The translations under genes were made by a program, and so were the position numbers. The notes under the pieces are model-generated. The model made no database searches. It worked only from the letters and a program-made list of their open reading frames with translations, and was not told the origin of the DNA. A stretch of DNA of 64,000 nt. Source: Ancistrus triradiatus. Its lineage: Eukaryota; Chordata; Actinopteri; Siluriformes; Loricariidae. Below are positions 33,270 to 44,644 of this stretch, piece after piece (within the stretch, counting starts at the first letter, position 1; each line of letters starts with the position of its first letter). The DNA lies in contig JAJAGP010000082.1 of the NCBI GenBank assembly GCA_025084515.1, forward strand, positions 248,001 to 312,000. Direction: 5' to 3'.

Positions 33270-34850
33270 CAGTGGGGCAAAAAAGTATTTAGTCAGCCAC
33301 TGATTGTGCAAGTTCTCCTATTTAGAAAGATGAGAGAGGTCTGTAATTTTCCTCATAGGTACACTTCAAATATGAGAGACAAAATGAGAAAAAAATCCCA
33401 GGAAATCACATTGTAGGATTTTTTTAAAGAATTTAATTGTAAATTATGGTGGAAAATAAGTATTTGGTCATTAACAAAAGTTCAACTCATTACTTTGTAA
33501 CATAACCTTTGTTGGCAATGACAGAGGTCAAACGTTTCCTGAAAGTCTTCACCAGGTTGGCACACACTGTAGCTGGTATTTTGGCCCATTCCTCCATGCA
33601 GATCTCCTCTAGAGCAGTGATGTTTTGGGGCAACACGGACTTTCAACTTCCTCCACACATTTTCTATGGGGCTGAGGTCTGGAGACTGGCTAGGCCACTC
33701 CAGGACCTTGAAATACTTTTTACGGAGCCACTCCTTCGTTGCCCCGAGCGGTGGGTGTTTGGGATCATTGTCATGCTGGAAGACCCAGCCATGTTCCATC
33801 TTCAATGCTCTCACTGATGGAAGGAGGTTTTGGCTTAAAAGTCTCACGACACATGGCCCCGTTCATTCTTCCCTTAACACGGATCAGTCGTCCTCTCCCC
33901 TTTGCAGAAAACAACAGCCCCAAAGCATGATGTTTCCACCCCCATGCTTCACAGTAGGTATGGCGCAACTCAGAATTCTTCTTCCTCCAAACACACAACT
34001 AGTTGAGTTTTTTACCAAAAAGTTCTATTTTGGTTTTCATCTGACCACATGATATTCTCCCAATCCTTCTTCTGGATCACCATATGCTCTCTGGACATGT
34101 ACTGGCTTAAGCAGGGGGACCACGCCTGGCACTGCAGGATCTGAGTCCCTCTCGGCGTAGTGTGTTACTGATGGTTGGTAGCCTTTGTTTACTTTGGGTC
34201 CTAGCTCTCTGCAGGTCATTCGTCAGGTCCCTCTGTGTAGTTCTGGGAATTTTGCTCACTGTTCTCATGATCATTTTTGACCCCCACGGATGAGATCTTG
34301 CGTGGAGCCCCAGATCGAGGGAGATCATCAATGGTGTTGTATGTCTTACAATTGCTCCCACAGTTGATTTATTCACACCATCCTGCTTGCCTATTGTAGA
34401 TTCACTCTTCCCAGCCTGGTGCAGGTCTACAATTTTCTTCCTGGTGTCCTTCAACAGCTCTTTGGTCTTGGCCCATGGTTGAGTTTGGAGTCAGACTGTT
34501 TCAGGCTGTGGACAGGTGTCTTTTATAGAGATAACGAGGTCAAACAGGTGCCATTAATACAGGTAACGAGTGGAGGACAGAAGAGCTTCTTAAAGAAGTT
34601 ACAGGTCTGTGAGAGCCAAAAATCTTGCTTGTTTGTGGATGACTAAATACTTATTTTCCACCATGACAATTTACAATTTACAATTGAATTCTTTAAAAAT
34701 CCTACAATGTGATTTCATGGATTTTTTTTTCCTCATTTTGTCTCTCATAGTTGAAGTGTACCTATGATGAAAATTGCAGACCTCTCTCATCTTTTTAAGT
34801 AGGAGAACTTGCGCTATCAGTGGCTGACTAAATACTTTTTTGCCCCACTG
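33270..34850 (-). mobile_element. Tc1-B element, copy 2, essentially full length
   Basis: Ends are CAGTGGGGCAAAAAAGTATT and ATACTTTTTTGCCCCACTG; TA precedes but TC follows. The minus-strand transposase begins near 34477, where an extra G after ATG shifts the original frame. The 34454-34107 segment reads MKDTRKKIVDLHQAGKSEST (helix-turn-helix). The 33847-33482 segment reads VFQHDNDPKHPP (second Asp) and SPDLSPIENVWRKLK (Glu). A middle segment (33998-33771) reads ALGLLFSAKGRGRLIRVKGR. Several frameshifts break it. Of all Tc1 copies here it is the most complete in length (1581 bp). Confidence 0.9.
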
Positions 34851-34859
34851 TCCATCACA

Positions 34860-35695
34860 GCCTGGAGAGAGTATTAACAGCTGGGAAAGGCTTCATTAGA
34901 TTAAATAACAGGAAACAGAACTAGATTATAAAGAGATCGGAGATGCAAAAGAAGAACCCCATTATGAACGCAGTAACTCTGGAGACTGATCCAGAATAAT
35001 GATTGAATGATAGAATTCAGGGGATGTCTTACCGGAGTGAAAATACTTCAGCCAAAGATAGGCACTTCTCCCTTTTAAGCTCTGTTTTTAAATTAAATAA
35101 AATCTGTTTACATTCGGTAGCTGTTTCATGCATTCTGATTTGTGTAATTCGGCTGGTTTTAGCCTGATTGGCTTCAACGGTTTCTCATAACCGATTTTGT
35201 GCCGGTCAACCACATGAACAGCCCAGTGCTTTTACTAACTTTAATTCATAATTCAGTTCAGGTCAGTTCATAATTCAAAAGTTTCAGGCACTCGAGAGTT
35301 TAAGAGACACGTTTAAGGGTTTGTTTGCTGACACGATGAGAAGGAAGCTTTAGAGTTATTTCGAACGTGTTTTTAGTGCTACTAAGCTAGTCAACTAGAT
35401 AGGCTCCCTAAATACCACACTACTGATTGATGGACTAGGGACACTACAAAGGAGTTAGTTATCCGTTTTAAACACAACCATGTCTCCGGCATGGAAACTG
35501 ATGAACTCCGAAAACGATCGGAATAACGGATTTAAAAAGACGTTTAAAACAGCATCACCCCGCTGAGTATGCAGAGTTTGACAAAGCAAACAAAGTCAAA
35601 GAGGCTAAAGCTAACAGCCCCTGCTATCTTGTTTAACGGAGTGGTCGGTGAATCTCTAATAAATAAACAATATATATCTCCAAGCAAACAAGGAC
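34860..35695. other. Unassigned intronic sequence
   Basis: No repeat or gene was recognised. Confidence 0.35.
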
Positions 35696-35699
35696 ATAA

Positions 35700-35880
35700 G
35701 TAATTTAGTGAGCTTCTGAGTGAATGCTCTAACCTCCTGCCTCTGCTTGTTGAGGTGACCAGCTGTTTACTGCCACAGCATCCGGAGTTAAAAGATAGAG
35801 TCTTATTTCCTGTTATATTTATTATCTATTTTTAAGACCTCAGTCGTTAAAGGGAACAGCCACTGATCGGATGGATGTTA
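35700..35880 (+). repeat. Repeat E fragment
   Basis: CTCCTGCCTCTGCTTGTTGAG, CACAGCATCCGGAGTTAAAA and AAGACCTCAGTCGTTAAA match 59705-59850 in the same orientation. Confidence 0.55.
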
Positions 35881-35884
35881 AACG

Positions 35885-36615
35885 CTTACCTGTATTTTAA
35901 TGAGTATCTTTAAAGAAAGCAGCTGCATAATAACCATCAGGTGCTTATTTGTCATTATGAAGCTGTTTGGCTGTGGAATAAAGCCTCTTTGTTTCTCTGC
36001 TTGTTGTAACGCTGCAGAGAGGGACATATGGCTGCTGGAGAAATGTGTATGGAGAACAATAAACCATAGCTCATACAGGAAGTCTCCTCTGGCTCTGTGT
36101 TATATTACTGATTTGTTGGGACCGTGGCTTTACAGAGCTTGTTAATGTCACAGTGCTGCTGGTAATGTTCTGCCTGTCTCGAAGGGCTGCAACTACGAAA
36201 CACAAAACTAGTATCCACACAGTCCTTGTGTTTGTCATTTTTGGTCTCTTCTCTTAATCGACTTATGATGCGCACCAATTAGTTGCTGACCTTTGTCGAT
36301 CATTTCGGGTTCTGAATGGGAGCTACGATTTGTGTAACATTTGAAGGAGTCGGACAAAAATTGAAAAGCACCAAAGTGTGAAATTGAAAGGCTTCCTGTG
36401 TGTAAACTCAGTAAACAGCTACACAGCATAGCTGATTCTGATGGCAGAGGATATGGGGTATGTGTAGCGGCGCAGTCTGGGGTCTGACGTGCCGAATTTT
36501 GCTTAAGGCCCAGGAGGGGCAGGTTTAGTTAAATGGCTTTGTAAGTTTAATACATAACTTGCGTCAGGGTGCTTTAGAGATTTTGAAAAAGTATAAAATG
36601 CAGTTGTAAGGCGAA
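35885..36615. other. Unassigned intronic sequence
   Basis: Nothing was recognised. Short open frames have no motif. Confidence 0.35.
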
Positions 36616-36621
36616 TGCATC

Positions 36622-36910
36622 ATCATTCATTCATTCACGGTCTTATCCGCCTAATCTAGGATCGGGTCGTGGGAAAGCCGGTGCCTAGCCGGCGGCATAG
36701 GGCACACCCTAGACAGGGTGCCAGTCCAGCATAGGGCACACATGCACACATTCATAAACACACTAGGGCCACTTTATTTTAATCAATTAACCTAAAGCGT
36801 GTCTTTGGACCGTGGGATGAAACAGACTCCACAGAAAGAATCCAGACTGCTCCACCTGGGTTTGAACCCAGGACCTTATCGCTGTGAGGAGGCAGCCACT
36901 GTGCCACCCA
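36622..36910 (-). repeat. Repeat G (tRNA-like), nearly complete
   Basis: Read in reverse the head contains CTGGGTGGCACAGTGGC-GCC and a B-box-like GGTTCAAACCC within TCCTGGGTTCAAACCCAGG. CTGTGGAGTCTGTTTC-TCCC and AAAGACACGC follow. It ends with the ATAAGACCG-GAATGAATGA tail. This arrangement is a widespread teleost repeat with a tRNA-like promoter region. Confidence 0.65.
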
Positions 36911-37101
36911 GAAGGTATGAAGTTAATAAGAAATATAAAATGTAACTGCAATCTACTGGCATCATCTTTAATCTGTACTGTCTGCTCCGGACTCTCCCAT
37001 GACTCCAACCAGGAAACGTGTGTTTCAAACATGGGGGATAAAAGTGTTGGACTGATACGGTTGCCAAATTGGTATCTAATCCCGATAATGGCAAAATAGA
37101 A

Positions 37102-37299
37102 GTACATTTATATTTACAGCATTTAGCAGACGCCCTTATCCAGAGCGACGTACAATTGATACAGTCTTACAAGCCAAGCAATTGTGGGTTAAGGGTCTTG
37201 CTCAAGGACCCAACAGTGGCAGCTTGGCAGAGGTGGGATTTGAACCCTGGACCTTCTGGTCCAGAGTCCAGTACCTTAACCACTAGGCTACCACAGTCC
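37102..37299 (-). mobile_element. tRNA-derived SINE, copy 9
   Basis: It is full length. The reverse strand runs from GGACTGTGGTAGCCTAGTGG through GGTTCAAATCC to CTGCTAAATGCTGTAAATA. It is one of the best conserved copies. Confidence 0.9.
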
Positions 37300-37339
37300 A
37301 GTAGAAGTATACAGAACACAAACTGCATATGGCACTAGA

Positions 37340-37480
37340 TAGATATGCGAGAAAACAAAGGATCTTTACTGGAGCCAAATCTAGACCCCAAATGAGCAAG
37401 TCAGAGGTGACAGTGGCAAGGAAAAACTCCCCGAGATCAATTTGGAAGACACCTTGCGAGGAAGCCGACTCAAATGCCTC
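37340..37480 (+). repeat. Repeat B-related fragment
   Basis: ATGAGCAAGTCAGAGGTGAC, AGTGGCAAGGAAAAACTCCC and ACCTTGCGAGGAAGCCGACT are the diverged subfamily's central block. Confidence 0.5.
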
Positions 37481-37734
37481 TGTGCCGGACTGGACAACAA
37501 GATTCATTTTTAAAATTCATTTATTTTCACAAAAAACATAGTGAGCATTGGTGTACAAAGAAAGAGAAATAAAACAAACAAAATAGTGCAGGGAAAGTAC
37601 AAAAAGCCCAAAGGGCTTGTATTAGGTACTGTCCTATTTAAATATGACTAAAGAATATATTCTGGGTTTAAATAAGAGAAGGAATATGAATTCATAAACA
37701 GTTGGAAACAAACAGAGTTAAAATATAAAGGCTC

Positions 37735-38454
37735 TTACACACCAAACGCAACACAAAAATGTGCAATAGTCAGACTTGGGTTTTTTTCCACCTTCAAACT
37801 GTTGACATCGGGCGATTTTTTTTTTTTATGGAATTTTACCCTTTGGTTAACTTTTTTTTTTTTTGAAGCAACAAAAAACAGACAAGATGAACAAAATGTA
37901 TCCTTCAGGTGATGAAAACCCAAGAAACTTGTACAAGAGCTGAAACTCTTTTTTTTAAATGTACTTTTCTTTTTGTTATTTAAGGTCCATATAATTACAC
38001 ATGAAGTTTAAGCTTTTACTGAAATAGAATTTATTATGAATTAGTAATAATGTTATTTTTTTATTAACATCGTACCAAACCTGAACATTTTATAAGGAAG
38101 TGAAACAGCTCTGCAGTTTGTAGGAGGAGAGGGAACAACAGAGGGCAAAGGAACATGAAGACAAAAACAAAACAAAAAAAAATCCTGTGCCGAGTATGCA
38201 AAAACTCCCAGTGGAGAGGCAGAAAATACAGGAGCTGCTTCGTGAGGTGCAGAAGAGACGGTAATTGATCAGTGAGTTTTTGTTGATGGCGAAAGTTTAC
38301 AGAAATCGATAAGAAGGAGAATTTTATAAAAGTTGTTTTTTCACCTTCTGAAAAATACTGTTTAGTGTGGAAGATGGTGTCATTGTACACAAACTCAAAT
38401 TGATTTACTGTCGCCCGAATAAATCACAAGGAAAAAATCACATTTGGTGTGTAA
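37735..38454. mobile_element. Putative MITE with TTACACACCAAA ends
   Basis: The left end TTACACACCAAACGCAAC and the reverse-complemented right end TTACACACCAAATGTGAT are inverted repeats about 720 bp apart. The interior is A+T-rich with no transposase frame. It is a single copy in this window, so the family status is inference. Confidence 0.45.
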
Positions 38455-38459
38455 CGACT

Positions 38460-38925
38460 TTATAGTTAGTCACCCAAAGAGCGTGAATGTCTGGTCCAGT
38501 TACTAAATCTGAATCAAAAGGTCCAGACAAGGATCTCCAGCAGCATCAGGTCGGGCTGCAGTAGAACTCCTGCAGCTTGGCAAAAGCAGAGAAACTGGTG
38601 AAATGGCAAAAGCGCTCATTGAAAGCCAGGAACATGCCGGTGATTTGGAATTACTTCACACACGAGACGAGCAGTAATAAAAACTAAATTGCCTGCTGCA
38701 AAGTATGTCACACAAATGTTTTTGCTTACAGAGTGTGGTCGGGCTTTGTCGTTATTTTTCATGGCTCAGAAAACGTTTAAAGGTGAAATTAATTAAGCAG
38801 TAAAAGAACATTTAAGTTTGCCGTTTATTTGTAATGCACTGCCTTGACCCAAAAAAAAACTAAAAAAAACTTTGAAGGGTAAAAAACAGGTGTCAGAAAC
38901 TCGGTACTCAGTATTGGCATTTTTC
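38460..38925. other. Unassigned intronic sequence
   Basis: No feature was recognised. Confidence 0.35.
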
Positions 38926-38931
38926 TTTTTA

Positions 38932-39111
38932 AATTTACAGCATGTAGCAGACGCCCTTATCCAGAACGACTTCCAGGTGATACAGTCTTACAATCCAAGC
39001 AGTTGTGGGTTAAGGACCTTGCTCAAGGACCCAACAGTGGCAGCTTGGCAGAGGTGGGATTTGGACCTTCTGGTTCACAGTCCAGTACCTTAACCACTAG
39101 GCTACCACAGT
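38932..39111 (-). mobile_element. tRNA-derived SINE, copy 10, B-box region deleted
   Basis: The reverse strand keeps the A-box-like TAGCCTAGTGGTTAAGG and the GTCGTTCTGGATAAGGGCG tail. The GGTTCAAATCC B-box is reduced to AAATCC by a short deletion (GGGATTTGGACC on the plus strand). It could not use a normal internal promoter. Confidence 0.85.
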
Positions 39112-39399
39112 TATTGGCACTGAACCCTCCTGAATCTACTGGACATCGCCAAGCCATGGTGGGAATATGGAAAAGATATGAGGTCACGTTTTTGGCCTAA
39201 AATCAGTAAAAGTTTCATAAGCGCCGGACCTTTCGATCACTTTATTTCATCAAATTTCAAATCATCATATTTCAAGCCTGGAGCATGACAGAATGTTGAA
39301 ATTTGCACCTCCTACTAGGCGTCACCAAGCCAATACTGACTTACTCGCTGTTTTACAATGGACTTTGGGACAATGGGAGTCCAATAGTACACTCCCGAA

Positions 39400-39810
39400 C
39401 TCGGATGAGGAAGTCGGCAGTGCGTGACGTAGGCAGTCACATGCTTTGAGTGATGAGCACTGGGAAATGTAGTGAGGAAAAGCCATGGTTGCACAAAAAT
39501 CGTTTTTTGTTTTTCACTTTCAACACATGATTTAACAAATTACATGAAAAGTTCAATACTTTTGTTATAAAATAATCTTTCTTAATGAATTTGCCCAACA
39601 GTAGTTTAAGGTAAGTGTTTTAACATGACGTGAGTGATGAGCGCTGGGAAATGTAGTGAGGAAAAGCCGTGGCTGCAGTCGTGTATAAACGTGTTTAATA
39701 TGGCTTACTCCATGATATATACAATGTGTACTCAACTCCGCAAGTTACAACAAATTCAGCTTACGATGGATTTGTCGGATCATTTCTCCATCATAAATCA
39801 GGGATTACCG
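39400..39810. mobile_element. MITE D, reversed partial copy
   Basis: GCACTGGGAAATGTAGTGAGG (about 39456) and GCGCTGGGAAATGTAGTGAG (about 39641) are direct repeats complementary to those in the copy at 10297-11221. The stretch TCCATCATAAATCAGGGAT near 39786 is its terminus. Confidence 0.55.
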
Positions 39811-39819
39811 GTTATGTTA

Positions 39820-40300
39820 TCTGAATACTCCTTAAAGGTAGTATGAAGTAAAATGAATAAAAAATCTAAAATATATTTAATTTAGTCATCGTCATGTTTT
39901 CATTAGAAACAAAGGGTCGTTGACGGAAACTGACGAAAATCATTTGTCTATGAAATTAACACTGTTTTAGTGTAGACACAATAAACTGATGAGTTTCTGT
40001 TGACCTGAGGGTCCTGCTCGAGCTGGATTGCTTGAACATTGGTCCAAAACTATTTATTGATCTATAAGTTCATTTTGGAACAAACTGGAAGCCAGTGGAA
40101 GGATTTATGAACTGGAGCCATGTCCATTCATCTATATCAGGTTTTTGTTGTTGTTGTTTTTTTAGGACGTCCATTAACCCTACAAAAAAGGACAGATGAG
40201 TTTCTAGCTTAATGAGAACTCTAATTGTGGATATGTTTTTGTTTTGAAACACTGTTTACTGTCTGGTCACTTTTAGTTGCACCTTCTTGTTTCTGCATAA
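39820..40300. other. Unassigned intronic sequence
   Basis: Nothing was recognised. Confidence 0.35.
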
Positions 40301-40302
40301 AA

Positions 40303-41065
40303 TGCACTGTGCATTTTACCAGTTTCACTTACCATATAGGAGCACTTTGTAGTTCTGCAATTACATTGTGTAGTCCATTTGTTTCTCTACATACTTTGTT
40401 CATCCCCTTTACTCTGTTCTCTGATGGTCAGGACCCCCACAGGACCAGCACAGATCAGGTACCATTTCAGTACTGCAGTGACACTGATGTGGTGGTGGTG
40501 GTGTGTTAGTGTGTGTTGCCTCGATACGAGTGGATCAGACACAACATTGCTGCTGGAATTTTTAAACACCTCAGTGTCACTGCTGGACTGAAAACAATCC
40601 ACTGACCAAAAGTGTCCAGCCACCAGCATCCTGTAGGCAGCCTAATGTGAGCACTGATGAAGGATTAGAGGATGACGAACACAAACTGTGCAGCAACAGA
40701 TGAGCTACCTACTCTGACTTTACATCTATAAGGTGGAACAATATGGTAGATGTGTCTAATAGAGAGCATAGTGAGTGATCACGGTGTTTAAAAACTCCAG
40801 CAGCACTGCTGTGTCTGATCCAAACGTACCAGCACAACACAATCGAACACATCACCACCACACCAGTGTTACTGCAGTGCTGAGAACGATCTACCACTCA
40901 AGTAGTACCTGATCTGTGCAGGTCCTGACCATTAGAGAACAAAGTAAAGGGGAGGAACAAAGTATATAGAGAAACAGATGGACTACAGTCGTTAGTTTAG
41001 AACTACAAAGTGCTCCTATGGTAAGAGGAATTGATAAAAGAACCTAATAAAGTGATCGGTGAGTG
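40303..41065. mobile_element. Fold-back element with about 240-bp inverted arms
   Basis: The left arm (about 40329-40570) and right arm (about 40785-41033) are inverted copies. Matching blocks are TAGGAGCACTTTGTAGTTCT against AGAACTACAAAGTGCTCCTA, and GTTTCTCTACATACTTTGTT against AACAAAGTATATAGAGAAAC. GATCAGACACA-C-TGCTGCTGG is matched by the complement near 40797. The spacer is about 215 bp. It ends CCTAATAAAGTGATCGGTGA, a common teleost repeat ending. It could fold into a long hairpin. It is non-coding, and the open frame over the GGTGGTGGTGGTG run is incidental. Confidence 0.75.
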
Positions 41066-41080
41066 TTAATGCTACTAAGT

Positions 41081-41290
41081 GATAGCTTTGACTTGGTTAT
41101 TATTGTGCCATCAAGTTGACTGACTCTTGGTGACCATATGGGTTAAGTTTCCCCAGCTCCTACGTCTTCTGCTTCAGGCTTCTTTATGGCTTGTTCATGA
41201 TGCCTTTAATTAGCTCCATCCATCTAGTTCTTGTCCTTTCTGTGTGTCTTTTCCCTTCAACAGTTCTAAGCGTAATTGCCTTCTCTAATG
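41081..41290. repeat. Possible LINE-derived fragment, second copy
   Basis: GTGCCATCAAGTTGACTGAC, CTTCAGGCTTCTTTATGGCT and GCTCCATCCATCTAGTTCTT match a diverged copy at 4195-4400. I read no domain. Confidence 0.4.
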
Positions 41291-41299
41291 AATTGTCCA

Positions 41300-42600
41300 G
41301 TGGATTCTTCTGATAAAGATCTGTCCAAATTAAGAGCGCTTTAGTTTGGTTCCTTGGCCTTCAGGTGAAAGTTGAGGATTCATGTGATTGATAAACCATG
41401 TGTTTGTTTTCTTTATCCATCCAAGTTTCTCGAAATGCTCTTCGCATTTAGCACCCTTATGCCGAGACATGATCGCTAAAACTGGAGTCCTATGACTGCT
41501 TTTCTATCGAGACACAGATCCCTGTATGGAAGGGCAGGGGAGCAAGGGCCACCCCAGGTTAAACATGAGCTATTCCCTGATTCGAACCCACGTGAGCATA
41601 GGCTGCTCTGGCACAGACAGAGTAGGTACTGTGGTAATTTTGTGATCTGAAAGCTTGGCTCCATCTGTGTGGCAGCTTTAAAAGGAGTTCAGTGTGCAGC
41701 TGCACTCCTCCAAAGCTTCCTGCTGCTGAGTGGAGAGCCGAGTCTGTACAATTCCCTGATCGCTTCGTTCACACCCTCCACATCCGGCCACCATTGTGCC
41801 TCCAGCCGCTCAGCGCTTTATCTCATTAGCTCACGTGGTGCCTGATTGCCTCCCCTTTATGTTTCAATTCCTTTCGAAGCGTTTGCTCAAGCTGTTTGGG
41901 ATTCGAAACTCCTCATTTCCTCAAGCAATTTCTGAAACTAATCTTCCTAGTTTTATAGCTCCTAGTTTACAGCCGTATAAGGAAAGGAGAGCCGATCAGA
42001 AAACTCATCTCAGTGCACTTCAACAAAGTTCAGAAATGTCCTCTCATCTCTGGCTTCCATGGCTGGCTTTGGTTCCGAGGCAGAAAGACTTTGAGCTGAG
42101 CAGTCTAAGGTTATGCTCAAATTCACCGGAGGGGCAGCCTGGTGGCAGCAGTAGTGGGATTTTGGATTTGAGACCTTCTGATTAGTAGTCCAAAGCCTTA
42201 ACCACTAAAGGACTGTATATTTGTGGGCGCTTTTGTCCAAGTGATGGAATGGGGGCATGAAACCTTGTGGCAGGGAGTAGTGCCTTTTTCAGGGGTCCTA
42301 AAGTGGAAGCATGGATTTGGACCCTCATCCTTGTGGCCTTTAGTGTATTATCTAACTCTTATGTTACATTTACAGCTTTTAGCACATGTGATCCAAAAGG
42401 AAAGTAATCATTTTTACAAATAAACTTTTTTTCCTTCCCATTTAAACCTATTATAAGTAAAAATGTTACTTTTCCTTTGGACCACATGAACCACATGGAC
42501 TTCATTTCAGCAGTAGAGATTACTTATGAACAGTAGTAATTGAGAGAAGTTTGGTGTTCCTACGTCACTGCTTTAGTACATTAAGCCACGTTAAGCTTTT
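41300..42600. other. Unassigned intronic sequence
   Basis: A degenerate SINE-like stretch (GGGATTTTGGATTTGAGACC, then CTTAACCACTAAAGG) lies at about 42155-42210. There is a tail fragment at 42366-42385. The 129-codon frame at 41796-42185 shows no known domain. Confidence 0.35.
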
Positions 42601-42608
42601 TACTTGTA

Positions 42609-42775
42609 CAGTGGTACCTCGGTTCTTGTCTAGAAAAATTTCTCGGTTCTCGGCACACTTGCTTAAACTTTTCAGTTCTCCTTTTACGATTCACAACTCC
42701 GTACACAGTGATTCATTGATTCAGATTCACAATAGCTCTTTCTCAGTGCAGATCTCTGCTGTGTTTTTCTACACT
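42609..42775 (+). mobile_element. Pogo/Tigger-type composite repeat P, copy 4 (left end)
   Basis: TA, then CAGTGGTACCTCGGTTCTTG, CACAGTGATTCATTGATTCAG and CACAATAGCTCTTTCTCAGTG match the left third of 23682-24489. The rest is absent. Confidence 0.65.
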
Positions 42776-42779
42776 CCAA

Positions 42780-43510
42780 CATTTTCCCAAGTCTCAATGG
42801 TTCTGCCTTATTTGTATTTGGGTCTTGTCCCAATTGTACCTATTTTATGCACTGTCCCTTGTTCCCTTATCAGCTTGCTCCTCACAGCGTCCGTCCACGC
42901 TCCTTGCATCCACAGTCCTTTTTCCTTGCTGTATTTAGCAGTTGTGTTTTTCTCAGACAGCAGTAAGCCTCACTCGTTCACTCCCTCTTTCCTTCCCTCT
43001 CTTTCTCTGTGGGCTGGTGCCCTGCCTGCTGGCCCTGTGTAACGGGCAGAGTGCCCTGTTATATCTGGCACTAATCCGGAGTCCTGCTCTGTGCTCCGGC
43101 TGGTGCGGTGGGCATGTAGCTCTCGCTGTGTTTAAGAACAGCCTCTGGGTAAGGCCTGCGCTCTTTGGTCTCACTGATTGCTGCGCTAAGATTAGAAGCG
43201 TCTAACGTAAGATTAAAAGGTTTCGGAGGCTCCAGCAGGAGATTACCACGTTTAGGATGTTTTAAATAGCTGGGAGTGATGGAGCACACGGGTTGCACGC
43301 TCTGTGTGGTATTGAAGTCGGAAATTCATTTTGTTATGATGGCTAAGGGTTGTATCAAAATGAAATCAGTTGTTATTAATAAAGAGTTAATAATTAATGT
43401 TATATATTTAATTACTATTACCTGTGTTCTAGATTACCTGGGTTTTGTTTCCCGAAAAAAAAAAAAGGTAGACAAAGGTATCATTTCAGATTTGCTGTAT
43501 CACATAGGAA
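42780..43510. other. Unassigned intronic sequence
   Basis: The 163-codon frame (42551-43042) begins inside repeat P and has no recognisable domain. Confidence 0.35.
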
Positions 43511-43525
43511 TTTGCAGAAAGATTC

Positions 43526-44041
43526 TTCTTCTTCTTCTTCTTTTGGCTTCTCCCTTTATCAGGGGTCACCACAGCGAGTTAAACGTTTCCACCTCACCCT
43601 GTCCTGCACGTCCTCTACTCTCACCCCAACTCCCTGCATATCTTCATTCACCACAACCAAATAACTCCTCTTTGGTCTTCCTCTCCGTCTCTTGCCTGGC
43701 AGCTCCATCTCCAACATCCTCCTACCAATATATCCACTATGCACATGTCCAAACCATCTCAGTCTTCCCTCTCGTATTTTGTCTCCCAATTTCCCCACCT
43801 GTGCTGTCCCTCTGATGATCTCATTCCTCATCCTGTCCATCCTAGACACTCCTAAAGAGAACCTGAACATCTTAAGTTCTGCCACCTCCAGCTCTGCTTC
43901 CTGTCTCTTTGTCAGTGCCACTGTCTCTAAGCCATACAACAAGGCGGGTCTCACTACTCTCTTATAAATCTTTCCTTTCACTTTTGCTGCGACCCTTTTG
44001 TCACACAGCACTCCTGACACTCTTCTCCACCCACTCCATCC
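43526..44041 (-). mobile_element. 5'-truncated LINE with perfect 13-bp target duplication
   Basis: The insert is bounded by identical TGCAGAAAGATTC at 43513-43525 and 44042-44054. On the minus strand it ends in a short AAG-repeat tail (43526-43542). It carries an uninterrupted frame of about 160 codons. Readable parts are the RT thumb-like PALLYGLETVALTKRQEAEL, RLRWFGHVHSGYIGRRMLE, then GKRRRGRPKR and EDVQDRVRWKRLTR, typical of the C-terminal region of non-LTR retrotransposon ORF2. The first six residues of the open frame (from 44056) come from the duplicated host flank. An intact frame and perfect duplication point to recent insertion. The clade was not determined. Confidence 0.88.
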
Positions 44042-44109
44042 TGCAGAAAGATTCAAATAACATATTCAATTCAGTACATTTAATCAACCTTATTCGCTCA
44101 CTCACACTG

Positions 44110-44440
44110 GGACACGTGCTTAAAACACGACCATGGCTTTTCCTCACTACATTTTCCAGCACTCATCACTCCTGCCACATGACTCCCTACATCACGCACT
44201 GTCGGCTTCCCTCATCTCGCACAGGACGGCGCCTTAAACATGCTCAAACACTTACATTAAAGTACAGCTGGGCAAAATCATTAACATAAAGCTTACTTTA
44301 TAATATAGTATTTAATATATCATGTAATTGATTGAATAATGTGTTGAAAGTATCGGGGGAATGATTATTGTCATGACTATGAGTTTCCTGACTACATTTC
44401 CCAGTGTTCATCACTCCTGCCATGTGACTCCCTACGAAAG
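44110..44440. repeat. MITE D-related fragment
   Basis: TTTTCCTCACTACATTTTCC (about 44138) and TTTCCTGACTACATTTCCCAG (about 44383), with CACTCCTGCCACATGACTCC nearby, repeat the internal direct-repeat layout of MITE D. Ends are not visible. Confidence 0.5.
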
Positions 44441-44532
44441 TACAAAAGTATCAGGTCCATCATACCAGCCCCTTTAATGTTCCATCTTTCCCGGAGACAG
44501 GATCATAACAGTACATTGGTGTATTGTCTCTA

Positions 44533-44640
44533 ATTCAAGCCTAGTGGGTAAGGTACTAGACTATGGACCAAAAGGTCCAGGGTTCAAATCCCACCTCTGC
44601 CAACCTGCCACTGTTGGGTCCTTGAGCAATGTCTGTTACA
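44533..44640 (+). mobile_element. tRNA-derived SINE, copy 11, 3' truncated
   Basis: The A-box-like GCCTAGTGGGTAAGG, B-box GGTTCAAATCC and the CCACTGTTGGGTCCTTGAGC body are present. After GAGCAATG the homology stops, leaving a few weak tail matches. Confidence 0.75.
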
Positions 44641-44644
44641 ATTA

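Noticed and set aside
33270..34850. An active Tc1 transposon
   Set aside because: The transposase is broken by several frameshifts, including one at the start codon, and the right TA is lost.
42551..43042. 163-codon plus-strand frame
   Set aside because: It starts inside a pogo-type repeat and its Leu/Ser/Phe-rich content has no recognisable domain or splice support.
43276..43815. 179-codon plus-strand frame
   Set aside because: Its 3' half is antisense to the LINE insertion at 43526-44041 and its 5' half shows no domain.
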